Source: Thermohalobaculum sp050331395 | GTDB taxonomy: Bacteria; Pseudomonadota; Alphaproteobacteria; Rhodobacterales; Rhodobacteraceae | Direction of reading: 5' to 3' | DNA length: 64,000 nucleotides | NCBI GenBank assembly: GCA_050331395.1 | Contig: JBHJGX010000037.1 | Span: forward strand, 62,001-126,000 | In this document: positions 34,146 to 41,804 of the stretch, one piece after another | How positions within the stretch are numbered: the stretch's first letter is position 1 | How the letters are laid out: the number at the start of each line of letters is the position of its first letter | Made by a program: the position numbers and the translations under genes | Notes under the pieces: model-generated | Databases searched by the model: none | What the model saw: only the letters and a program-made list of their open reading frames with translations | What the model was told of the DNA's origin: nothing

Positions 34146-34574
34146 ATGCAGCCGAAAAGCGCCCTGGGACAGTTCACCATTCGTGTTGTGGCCTGTATCG
34201 CCATCGTACTATTGACGTATAATCCGTCCGGATACTCCTATATTGATTGGGTGATCGGCGGGTTTAGCGAGGACCCCGCGCTCAAGGCTTTCGCGGGACT
34301 GGCGCTCTTCATCGCCTATATCGTGATCCTGCGGGCGACATTCTTCTCGATCCGGGTCGTCGGTATCGTGCTGGTCGCGCTGCTGCTGCTCGCCTTCGGT
34401 TGGGTGCTCTACGACTTCGGCATCCTCGATCTGAACGACCGCGGGCTTCTCCAGTGGCTGGGCCTGATCGGCTGGGGCTTTATCTTGGGCGTCGGCCTCT
34501 CCTGGAGCATCATCCGGCGCCGGCTCTCGGGGCAGTACTCGGTCGACGACGTCGCCGACCAAGACGCCCAGTAA
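34146..34574 (+). CDS. DUF6524 four-helix membrane protein
   Basis: A 142-residue inner-membrane protein with about four hydrophobic helices: 11-26, 46-64, 66-86 and 100-121. The segment TYNPSGYSYIDWV after the first helix and the RATFFSIRVVG turn agree with the DUF6524 family found in Rhodobacterales. The C-terminus is hydrophilic and acidic. AGGAT precedes the ATG and a promoter stands 30 bases upstream, so it is probably monocistronic. Function is unknown. Confidence 0.75.
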   Translation: MQPKSALGQFTIRVVACIAIVLLTYNPSGYSYIDWVIGGFSEDPALKAFAGLALFIAYIVILRATFFSIRVVGIVLVALLLLAFGWVLYDFGILDLNDRGLLQWLGLIGWGFILGVGLSWSIIRRRLSGQYSVDDVADQDAQ

Positions 34575-34776
34575 GGCGCCCGAGGGGGCGCCCGCGCGGC
34601 GTCCTCCTCTGATCGGGCCGCGCTGCGCGCTCTCGCCGACCGGGAACGGGACGCGTGGTGCAGCGCAACAACGGTCCCGGCCAAACCCGCGGCGGGCGCG
34701 CCGCGCCCGTTCCGAACCCGTGTCCGATGCGCTACTTAATTGCGCGACGGCACGGCGCAGACGGAGCGGGCACGGG

Positions 34777-35364
34777 ATGTATATCGACAGCTTGCGGGAC
34801 GGCTGGTTTCGGCGCTTGCGAACGGATGAGCGGCCGCTCCTTCTCGAACACTGGGGGCGGCTGCCCGATGACTGCGTGCGGCGCCGCTTCCTGAGGCCGA
34901 TGCGGACGGCGGATTTCAAGGCCCATGCCGACGCGGTCTTCGGGACGGGCGCGGAGGCGCTCGGCTGGTTTCGGGACGGCGTGCTCCGGGGGGTCGGCGA
35001 GCTCTTCAAGGGCGGCACGACGGCGGAGGCGGCCTTTACCGTCGAGCCGGATTTCCGACGCAACGGGATCGGCCGGGCGCTCTTGCAGCATGTCGCCCGG
35101 AGAGCGCGGATCCTCGGCTGCCAGACACTCGTGGTGATGACCACCCGCGACAACGCCCCGATGCTGCGGATCGCGCTCCATGAAGGCGCAACGCTCGAGC
35201 ATGACGGCCTGGATGTCACCGGCACCATCGCGCTCGACCCGGCGACCTTCGCGACGCTCTTTCTCGACCGCCAAGAAGAAGACGCGAGCGCGGTCTCCGA
35301 GGTCGCGACCCGGATGGCCAGGATGGCGCGCGCCTGGTGGCCCGGGTCAGCCCTACGGCGCTGA
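34777..35364 (+). CDS. GNAT-family N-acetyltransferase
   Basis: A 195-residue acyltransferase. The acetyl-CoA loop is visible as VEPDFRRNGIGRALLQHVARRA (Q/RxxGxG/A pattern RRNGIG), followed by the beta-bulge strand TLVVMTTRDNAPML. The N-terminus FLRPMRTADFKAHAD resembles bacterial enzymes fused to protein acetylation regulators. The ATG at 34777 is chosen because the domain starts directly after it; the ribosome site is weak and an upstream frame is open. Substrate is unknown. The gene ends against the tandem-repeat segment. Confidence 0.8.
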   Translation: MYIDSLRDGWFRRLRTDERPLLLEHWGRLPDDCVRRRFLRPMRTADFKAHADAVFGTGAEALGWFRDGVLRGVGELFKGGTTAEAAFTVEPDFRRNGIGRALLQHVARRARILGCQTLVVMTTRDNAPMLRIALHEGATLEHDGLDVTGTIALDPATFATLFLDRQEEDASAVSEVATRMARMARAWWPGSALRR

Positions 35365-35430
35365 CCGCTGATTACTGAGCACTGACTGCTGACTGCTAAC
35401 CACTGACCGCTAACCACTGACCGCTGATTA
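35365..35430. repeat. Short imperfect tandem repeats (CTGACCGCT/ACTGACTGCT units)
   Basis: About 65 bases made of related 7- and 14-base units. AACCACTGACCGCT occurs twice in perfect tandem (35398-35411 and 35412-35425), and ACCGCTGATTACT occurs at both ends of the block. The sequence is unlike the flanking GC-rich DNA. Similar low-complexity blocks recur between genes in unrelated bacteria. Confidence 0.9.
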
Positions 35431-35473
35431 CTCGCCGCTGGGCGCGGACGCGCGGCCGCGCCAACCTGGCGCC

Positions 35474-35638
35474 ATGCAGTCCGGCCACACCCCACGCCCC
35501 ATCGCCGCGGAAGGCGTCCTCGTCTTCGGCGGCAGTTCGGGCATCGGCCCGGCCGCCGCGCGGGCCTTTGCGGCAGAAGGCGCGCGGCGGATCACCGGGC
35601 AGGCGATACGCATCACCGGCGGGATCTCCGCGCTCTGA
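35474..35638 (+). pseudogene. Internally deleted short-chain dehydrogenase remnant
   Basis: A 54-residue frame that joins the cofactor-binding N-terminus of an SDR (VLVFGGSSGIG, then AAARAFAAEGA) directly to the family's C-terminal end (ITGQAIRITGGISAL). The whole catalytic middle, including the Ser-Tyr-Lys residues, about 180 residues in a normal SDR, is missing with the frame kept. It cannot be an active dehydrogenase. It may still be translated; there is no strong ribosome site. Confidence 0.75.
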
Positions 35639-35769
35639 CCGGGCCCGCCAGCTGCCCTCGACAAGCGGCAAGCGGAAGGTTATGTGACCCTCTACCGCCG
35701 GGGCGTCCCTTAAGACGCGCCCACGCGCCCGGCCGACGGGCCCCGCGCCAGCGCCGAAGAGATCGCCCG

Positions 35770-36216
35770 ATGGAAAACATTCTCCTCCTCATCCACCTGA
35801 TCATCGCCGTCTGCCTGATCGCCGTCGTGCTCATGCAACGCTCCGAAGGGGGCGCGCTCGGCATCGGCGGAGGCGGTGGCGGGCTCGCCTCGGCGCGGTC
35901 GAGCGGCAATCCGCTCTCGAAGCTCACCTGGTATCTGGCGACGGCATTCTTGGCGACCTCGATCACGCTGGCGATCCTGGCCGGCGGCAATCCGGCCGGA
36001 CGCTCGGTGATCGACGGGGTCGGCGCCGAGAGTGCGCCGCTTCCGGGCGGGCTCGTGCTGCCGGATCTCCCCGACGAAGGCGGCGGCGTCGTGGTGCCGC
36101 CTTCGGCCGACGACGGTCCCGCCCTCACCCTGCCGCCCTCGGAGGGGGCCGCTGGTGGGGCGCCATCCGAGCCGGCTGGAACGCCCGTCCCCGTCGCGCC
36201 GCCGAGCGCGGACTAA
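35770..36216 (+). CDS. secG: Protein-export membrane subunit SecG
   Basis: A 148-residue translocon subunit with two transmembrane helices (about 4-22 and 54-71) joined by the conserved cytoplasmic segment VLMQRSEGGALGIGGGGGG. The helix-turn-helix part matches SecG. The last 70 residues are a Pro/Gly/Val-rich periplasmic or cytoplasmic tail longer than in most SecG proteins. It is followed 22 bases later by a glycosyltransferase gene on the same strand, so it may lead that operon. Confidence 0.92.
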   Translation: MENILLLIHLIIAVCLIAVVLMQRSEGGALGIGGGGGGLASARSSGNPLSKLTWYLATAFLATSITLAILAGGNPAGRSVIDGVGAESAPLPGGLVLPDLPDEGGGVVVPPSADDGPALTLPPSEGAAGGAPSEPAGTPVPVAPPSAD

Positions 36217-36238
36217 CGGCGGCGGCGCGCGCGCCCCG

Positions 36239-37978
36239 GTGCCCACCTCCCCGCCTCAAGCGGCCCCGCGACGGGGCCGGGGCGCCCGGATCCTCGATGC
36301 GCTCGAGGCGGGTCTCCGCGCGCTGATCGAGGCCGCCTCCCGCGGGTCGATTGCGCGGACGCTTATCGTCGGGCTCGTCGCGCTTGCGGTCGTCCTGCCG
36401 GGGCTCGCCGCGCTGCCGGTCACCGACCGGGACGAAGCGCGGTTTGCCCAGGCGACGAAGCAGATGCTGGAGACCGGCGATCTGGTCGATATCCGCTTTC
36501 AGGACGACCCGCGCTGGAAGAAACCGGTCGGGATCTATTGGCTGCAAGCGGCCGTCGCCTCGGCCGCCGGCGGCAAAGACGCCCCCATCTGGGCCTACCG
36601 CCTGCCCTCGGCCATCGGCATCGTGCTTGCGGCAATCGGACTTGCCTGGGCCGCTCGCCCGCTCGTCGGCCCGCGCGGCGCCGCCCTCGCAGGGCTGATG
36701 CTGCCCGCCACGGTGTTGGCCGCTGCGGAGGCGAACATCGCCAAGACCGACGCCATGTTGCTCGCGACCGCGGTCGCGGCCTTGGCCGGGCTCGCCCGCC
36801 TGATCGGGCCCGAGCGCCCGGCGCTCGCGGTTGCCGCGCTTTTCTGGACCGCGCTCGCCGCGGCCGTGCTCCTCAAGGGCCCGATCGTGCCGCTCATCGC
36901 GGTCCTCGCGCTCGCTGCGCTTTGGGGGCTTACCCGTCGGCTCCCGGAGATCCGTCGGCTGCGCCCGATGCCCGGCCTCGTCTGGACGGCGCTCCTCTGC
37001 CTGCCTTGGTTCGTTGCGATCTGGACGGTCTCCGAAGGGCGCTTCTTCGCCGAGAGCGTGGGGCGGGACCTCCTCGGCAAGGTCGCCGAGGGACAGGAGA
37101 AACACTGGGGCCCGCCGGGGCTTTATCTGGTCCTCATCTGGGGGACGTTCTGGCCCTGGGCGGCCTTTCTGCCGGTCGCCGCGTCTTGGCTGTGGGCACG
37201 CCGGCGCGAGCCGTGGCTTTTGCTCCTCGCCGCCTGGGTCGTGCCCTTTTGGGTGATCCTCGAAGCCGTGCCGACCAAGCTGCCGCATTACGTCCTGCCC
37301 CTCTATCCCGCGCTCGCGGTCGCCCTCGCCGCTTGGCTCCTGGCCGACGATGCGGGACCGCCCTCGCGGCGGATCCGCCTGGCGAGCGCGCTTCTGGTCG
37401 CCATCCCCGGGGTCGGGCTGGCGCTTGCGCTTCTCGTGTTGCCGGTCGCGCTCGAGGGCAGCCTGCCGCCGCTTGCCGTCCCCCTCGCGCTCGGCGGCGG
37501 GGCGGCCGCTCTCTTGGCGGCCCTGGCCGCGCTTCGGGGCCGACGCCTCGCCCAGGCGGGCGCAGGCCTCGTGGCGCTCGTCCTCGTTGCGGGCGGGATC
37601 CTGCAAGTGGGCCTGCCGTCGCTTGCGACCGTTTTCCCCTCGCCCCGGATCGCCGCGCTCGCCGAGCCCTGGCGTGCCTGCGGCGACGGCCCGCTCGTCA
37701 CCGCCGGCTACCGCGAACCCTCCATGGTGTTCCACGCGGGCACCGAGACCCGCCTGGCGACGCCGCCCGAAGCCGCCCGCATCCTCGCCCGCGAACCGGG
37801 CGCGCTCGTCCTTCTCGAGCGGCGCTGGTTGGTGCTGATGGACCCTTACTGGCCCGACGGCCGCCCCGAACTCGTCACCCGCGCGACACTTCGCTATTTC
37901 AACTATAACCGTGGCGATTTCGAGATCGCCGATCTGGTCACCCGGCCCGATCCCCGCTGGGAGCTCTGCGCCGGCTGA
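36239..37978 (+). CDS. ArnT-like polyprenyl-phosphate-dependent glycosyltransferase (GT39/PMT family)
   Basis: A 579-residue inner-membrane enzyme with about 12 hydrophobic segments. The first periplasmic loop contains TDRDEARFAQATKQML, with the Asp-Glu metal-binding catalytic pair of the ArnT/PMT family. Later, EAVPTKLPHYVLPLYPA is the conserved segment found in ArnT proteins. It should transfer a sugar from an undecaprenyl-phosphate donor to lipid A or another envelope acceptor. The start is a GTG at 36239 without a good ribosome site; the conserved region begins some 60 residues in, so a slightly different start is possible. It is upstream of GT2 and LABN genes. Confidence 0.85.
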   Translation: MPTSPPQAAPRRGRGARILDALEAGLRALIEAASRGSIARTLIVGLVALAVVLPGLAALPVTDRDEARFAQATKQMLETGDLVDIRFQDDPRWKKPVGIYWLQAAVASAAGGKDAPIWAYRLPSAIGIVLAAIGLAWAARPLVGPRGAALAGLMLPATVLAAAEANIAKTDAMLLATAVAALAGLARLIGPERPALAVAALFWTALAAAVLLKGPIVPLIAVLALAALWGLTRRLPEIRRLRPMPGLVWTALLCLPWFVAIWTVSEGRFFAESVGRDLLGKVAEGQEKHWGPPGLYLVLIWGTFWPWAAFLPVAASWLWARRREPWLLLLAAWVVPFWVILEAVPTKLPHYVLPLYPALAVALAAWLLADDAGPPSRRIRLASALLVAIPGVGLALALLVLPVALEGSLPPLAVPLALGGGAAALLAALAALRGRRLAQAGAGLVALVLVAGGILQVGLPSLATVFPSPRIAALAEPWRACGDGPLVTAGYREPSMVFHAGTETRLATPPEAARILAREPGALVLLERRWLVLMDPYWPDGRPELVTRATLRYFNYNRGDFEIADLVTRPDPRWELCAG

Positions 37979-38038
37979 CGGCGGCCCCTTCCCCTCGGAC
38001 GCCCGAGCGCCTACACCTCTCCCGCCCGAGAGGACCCG

Positions 38039-38803
38039 ATGACCGAGCCAGACCCCGCCCGAGAGCGAGAGAGCCACCCGGCCCCGCGCTTTGCCGTCGT
38101 CGCGCCGATGCTGAACGAGGCCGGCGCCGTCGAGCCGCTCGCCCGCGAGATCGCCGCCGCTTGCGCGCCGATCGGCCCCTTCGAGGCGATCTTCGTCAAC
38201 GACGGCTCCACCGACGCCACCGCCGCCGAGATCGCCCGGCTCGGCGCGGAGTTCCCCTGGCTCCGCGAGGTCCGCCATGCGCGCCCCTGCGGCCAGTCCG
38301 CCGCCGTCCGCTCGGGCGTGCTCGCCGCCCGCGCGCCCATCGTCTGCACGATCGACGGCGACAACCAGAACCCGCCCGCCGAAATCCCCAAGCTCGTCGC
38401 CCCGCTCCTCGACGGCCGCCCGCGCCTCGGCCTCGTCGCCGGCCAACGCGTCGGGCGGCAAGACACGTTCTCCAAACGGACCGCCTCGCGGCTCGCCAAC
38501 GCACTCCGCGCCCGGCTCTTGCGCGACGGCACCCGCGACACGGGCTGCGGCCTCAAAGCCTTCCCGCGGGAGGTCTTCCTCGCGCTTCCGTTCTTCGATC
38601 ACGTGCACCGCTACCTCCCCGCCCTCGTGAAACGCGAAGGCTGGGACATTCTGCATGTGGACGTGAGACACCGGGCCCGCGAGGCGGGCCGCTCGAAATA
38701 CACCAATCTCGGCCGCGCCATCGTCGGGCTCACGGACCTGCTCGGCGTCTGGTGGCTGATCCGTCGCCGCCGCCTGCCCGAGATCGTACGGGACGATCGC
38801 TGA
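38039..38803 (+). CDS. Polyprenol-phosphate glycosyltransferase (GT2 family)
   Basis: A 254-residue soluble glycosyltransferase of the dolichol-phosphate mannose synthase/ArnC type. The nucleotide-sugar site is shown by VVAPMLNEAG, VNDGSTDAT and the metal motif DGDNQNPP; HRYLPALVKREG and REAGRSKYTNLGR match the lipid-phosphate synthases. The usual C-terminal transmembrane pair is absent. It probably makes the lipid-linked sugar used by the upstream ArnT-like enzyme. Its stop overlaps the next start (TGATG). Confidence 0.88.
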   Translation: MTEPDPARERESHPAPRFAVVAPMLNEAGAVEPLAREIAAACAPIGPFEAIFVNDGSTDATAAEIARLGAEFPWLREVRHARPCGQSAAVRSGVLAARAPIVCTIDGDNQNPPAEIPKLVAPLLDGRPRLGLVAGQRVGRQDTFSKRTASRLANALRARLLRDGTRDTGCGLKAFPREVFLALPFFDHVHRYLPALVKREGWDILHVDVRHRAREAGRSKYTNLGRAIVGLTDLLGVWWLIRRRRLPEIVRDDR

Positions 38804-39132
38804 TGGCAAGCTGGGGCGAATGGCTGATGCGCCTCCTCCTCGTGGACAGCTGGTGGGGCGTGGGCGTGGCGCTTTTCGGGCTCACCGCTCAGGCGGTCTT
38901 CATGGCGCGCATGCTGGTCCAATGGATCGCCTCCGAGCGCGCCCGCGCCTCCGTCGTGCCGGTCGCCTTCTGGTGGCTCTCGCTCGCCGGCGCGCTCATG
39001 CTCTTCGTCTACGGCATCCTCCGCCAGGACATCGTCATTATCCTCGCGCAAAGCTTCGGCTTCATCGTCTATGCCCGCAATCTATGGCTGATCCGCGCAG
39101 CACGCGGCCAAGCGCCCGATCCGGCCCCCTGA
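38803..39132 (+). CDS. Lipid-A-disaccharide synthase N-terminal domain-like membrane protein (LABN)
   Basis: A 109-residue membrane protein with three hydrophobic helices. ARMLVQWIASERARASVVPVAFWW and GQSFGF-type (AQSFGFIVYARNLWLI) segments identify the LABN domain, found alone beside sugar lipid transferases or fused to LpxB. It overlaps the GT2 stop by one base. It may flip or present the lipid-linked sugar; this is inference from its consistent gene neighbourhood. Confidence 0.88.
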   Translation: MASWGEWLMRLLLVDSWWGVGVALFGLTAQAVFMARMLVQWIASERARASVVPVAFWWLSLAGALMLFVYGILRQDIVIILAQSFGFIVYARNLWLIRAARGQAPDPAP

Positions 39133-39235
39133 AGGCGCGCTAAGGGTTTTGCGCAGCGCAGCTTTGGACGCTAGGCTCGCGCCACAGCATCGCGGGGCCG
39201 GCGTCCGCCGGCATCCGCCAACAGGGAGACAACAA

Positions 39236-40834
39236 ATGCTTACCCTCGAAGGCCTCAAGGCCGCACTTCGCGCCGGCCGGATCAGCCGCCGCCAATTCAT
39301 GGAAGGCGCTCTCCTTACCGGAGCGGGCGTCGCCGCCGCCGAAATGATGGCATCCCAGGCGCTCGCCCAACCCTCGCGCGGCGGCACCTATATCCAGGCG
39401 CTCACCGGCGGGGCGAGCTCGGACGTGCTCGACCCGGCGAAGATCCTCGACAGCTACATGATCAATGTGAGCTCGCAGCTCCGCAACAACCTGACCGAGA
39501 TCGGCCCCGACAACGAGTTGCGCGCCGAGCTCGCCGAGAGCTGGGAGGCCTCTTCGGACGCCTCCACCTGGACCTTCCGCCTCCGCCAGGGCGTCGAATT
39601 CCACAACGGCAAGACGCTGAGCTCCGAGGACGTGGTCGCGAGCTTCCTCCACCACATGGGCGAGGGCACGGAATCCGCCGCCAAAGGCCTGGTCGAGCAG
39701 GTGGTCGAGGTCAAAGCCGACGGCCCCGAAATCGTCGTCTTCACGCTCTCGGGCGGCAATGCCGACTGGCCGTTCCTCGTCTCGGACTATCACTTGCCGA
39801 TCTGCCCCGCGAATGCCGACGGCACCATCGACTGGCAATCGGGCACCGGCACGGGCGGCTATAAGCTCGTCAGCTTCGAGCCCGGCGTGAACACGGTCGT
39901 CGAACGCTTCCCGAACTACTGGAAGGAAAACGCGGCCTTCTTCGACTCGATCGAGAACCTCTTCATCGCCGACTCGACCGCCCGGACCTCCGCCCTGATC
40001 GCCGGCCGCATCCAATCGGTCTCGAACCTCGACCTCAAGACCATCGACCTCCTCGAGCGGAGCCCGAACCTCTCGGTCGTGCCGACCTACGGCAACAAGC
40101 ACTGCACCTTCCCGATGCATTGCGACACCGACCCGTTCACCGACGTGAACGTGCGCCTCGCGCTCAAATTCGGCGTCGACCGGGCCCAGCTTTTGAAAAC
40201 GATCCTGCGAGGCTACGGCGAAGTGGGCAACGACCACCCGGTCGGCCCCGCCAATGTCTACCGCGCGGGCCCCGACGAACTCGAACAACGCAGCTACGAC
40301 GCCGACAAGGCCCGCTTCCATCTCAAGGAAGCCGGCATGGACGAGCTCACCGTCACGCTGCACGTGGCGAACTCGGCCTTCGAAGGCGCCGTTGAGGCAG
40401 CCGCGCTCATGCAAGAAAGCATGCGCAGAGCCGGCATCACACTCGATATCGTCCGCGCGCCCGAGGATGGCTACTGGTCGAACATCTGGTTGGTTCAGCC
40501 CTTCACCGCGTCCTATTGGGGCGGCCGGCCGACCGAGGACTGGGTGTTCAGCCAGATCTACGCAACCGGTGTCGACTGGAACGAAGCGCGTTGGTCGAAC
40601 GAGCGCTTCGACCAATTGCTGTTTGAGGCCCGCGCCGAACTCGATCCGACAAAGCGCCGGGAGCTTTACGTAGAGATGCAGCAGATCTGCAACATGGACG
40701 GCGGGTCGATTATTCCGCTTTTCCTCGCTTACACCCACGCGATCTCGAACGATATCGCCCTGCCCGAGCAGGTCGCGTCGAACTGGGAACTCGACGGCCA
40801 CAAGAACGGCGAGCGCTGGTCCTTCAAGGCCTGA
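39236..40834 (+). CDS. Tat-exported peptide/nickel-type ABC transporter substrate-binding protein
   Basis: A 532-residue solute-binding protein (family 5). The N-terminus has a twin-arginine signal, SRRQFM at 17-22, then a hydrophobic stretch and ALAQ cleavage site near 45. The mature part has LRQGVEFHNGKTLSSEDVV and the C-terminal YVEMQQICNMDGGSIIPLF typical of DppA/OppA-like proteins. The ATG at 39236 follows AGGGAGA. No permease or ATPase genes flank it, so it is an orphan in this window. A strong terminator follows. The ligand, probably an oligopeptide, is not predictable. Confidence 0.9.
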   Translation: MLTLEGLKAALRAGRISRRQFMEGALLTGAGVAAAEMMASQALAQPSRGGTYIQALTGGASSDVLDPAKILDSYMINVSSQLRNNLTEIGPDNELRAELAESWEASSDASTWTFRLRQGVEFHNGKTLSSEDVVASFLHHMGEGTESAAKGLVEQVVEVKADGPEIVVFTLSGGNADWPFLVSDYHLPICPANADGTIDWQSGTGTGGYKLVSFEPGVNTVVERFPNYWKENAAFFDSIENLFIADSTARTSALIAGRIQSVSNLDLKTIDLLERSPNLSVVPTYGNKHCTFPMHCDTDPFTDVNVRLALKFGVDRAQLLKTILRGYGEVGNDHPVGPANVYRAGPDELEQRSYDADKARFHLKEAGMDELTVTLHVANSAFEGAVEAAALMQESMRRAGITLDIVRAPEDGYWSNIWLVQPFTASYWGGRPTEDWVFSQIYATGVDWNEARWSNERFDQLLFEARAELDPTKRRELYVEMQQICNMDGGSIIPLFLAYTHAISNDIALPEQVASNWELDGHKNGERWSFKA

Positions 40835-40855
40835 ACTCGACCGAGCAACCCCTCG

Positions 40856-40880
40856 AAGGGTCCCGTCCGCGGGGCCCTTT
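40856..40880 (+). terminator. Intrinsic terminator after the orphan binding protein
   Basis: A ten-base stem AAGGGTCCCG/CGGGGCCCTT (one G-U pair) with a TCCG tetraloop, followed by TCTGTTC. It lies 21 bases after the stop codon. Confidence 0.8.
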
Positions 40881-40996
40881 CTGTTCACGGGCGACGTCCT
40901 CCAAAGGACATGCGGGCCTGCGAGGCCGGGCGGTCCCGCTCGGGGCACGAGAACGGGTGCGGGCGAGCGTACCGGGCGTGCGACGGCCTTTTCGAC

Positions 40997-41025
40997 TTGA
41001 ATTTTTCAGCGAAATTTTATCTTAT
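40997..41025 (+). promoter_or_regulatory. Promoter of the VPLPA-CTERM gene at 41064
   Basis: TTGAAT (40997-41002) and TCTTAT (41020-41025) are 17 bases apart in a marked AT-rich island, about 40 bases before the start codon. Confidence 0.45.
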
Positions 41026-41063
41026 GTTGCGCAAGGCTACTGCATTTTGGGGGGACCACACTT

Positions 41064-41579
41064 ATGCGCATCGTTGCGACCGCCGCCCTCGTCGCGGCCA
41101 TCACGACCGGTTCGGCTTCGGCCACCACCTTCACGTTCGACATCGACTTCGACTCGGGTCCGCTGACCGGAACATCAGTCGAGGGCAGCTTCACGCTCGC
41201 AACCCACCCTGTCGGCAGTGGCACCGTGTCGTTCGCAGCGTCGAACGGGGACTTTACCGATTTCGGCATCTCCATCGACGGGGCCCTTTTCTCCCTGTCT
41301 GGCGCGTTTACCGGTCCCGATGCGGAATTCGTCGATGGCGTGCTGAACGAGTTCCTCTATTTTGGTAGCGTCGATGATTTCTCCGCGACGCTCAACATCG
41401 CACAATTGTCCGGAATCCCCGCGACGGCCGATTTTTCCCCCGTGGGAGGCACCCCAAGCTCGGGCGGCTTCTCGGTGCAGCTCGAAGATGAACGGGTGAT
41501 CCCACTGCCCGCCCCGGTTTTCCTGCTGCTTGGCGGCCTCGGGCTTCTCGCCCTGCCCCGCGCGCTCGCCCGCGCCTGA
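41064..41579 (+). CDS. VPLPA-CTERM secreted protein
   Basis: A 171-residue envelope protein: signal peptide to about residue 20 (SASA-TTF), an acidic beta-rich domain of alternating strands (FTFDIDFDSGPLTG), and the tail VIPLPAPVFLLLGGLGLLALPRALARA, a motif-helix-basic end of the exosortase type. It has no Cys. GGGGGGA precedes the ATG. It is shorter than the other two tail-bearing proteins and shows no sequence kinship with them apart from the tail. It lies between an orphan binding protein and the ugp-like operon and is probably transcribed on its own. Confidence 0.82.
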   Translation: MRIVATAALVAAITTGSASATTFTFDIDFDSGPLTGTSVEGSFTLATHPVGSGTVSFAASNGDFTDFGISIDGALFSLSGAFTGPDAEFVDGVLNEFLYFGSVDDFSATLNIAQLSGIPATADFSPVGGTPSSGGFSVQLEDERVIPLPAPVFLLLGGLGLLALPRALARA

Positions 41580-41693
41580 CGGCGAACGTCGCCTGGAACC
41601 GGCGGACACTTCGACGCCGACCCGACAATGGCCGGGCGACACCGCCCGCCTGGCCAAGGCCAATCGCCTTCGTGACCCCCCGCGGGCCAGCGT

Positions 41694-41712
41694 ATGTCAT
41701 AAAATCTGCACC
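41694..41712 (+). promoter_or_regulatory. Possible Pho-box half-sites upstream of ugpB
   Basis: ATGTCAT-AAAAT-CTGCACC resembles the PhoB direct repeat CTGTCAT-N4-CTGTCAT: the first half matches at six of seven positions, the second poorly, and the spacing is one base longer. It is about 95 bases before ugpB, whose homologues are phosphate-regulated. Confidence 0.25.
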
Positions 41713-41804
41713 TCAGCGTTGCAGAGCGGTCACCAGCCCTCTCCATTCTGCGCGGCCGAGCCCGGAGATCCATTCGGGCCCGTCCCACCCAGAGGAGAGA
41801 GCCC

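Noticed and set aside
36125..38809. Very long minus-strand open frame across secG and the glycosyltransferases
   Set aside because: The product is Arg/Glu/Gly-rich without fold motifs and lies opposite three well-supported genes.
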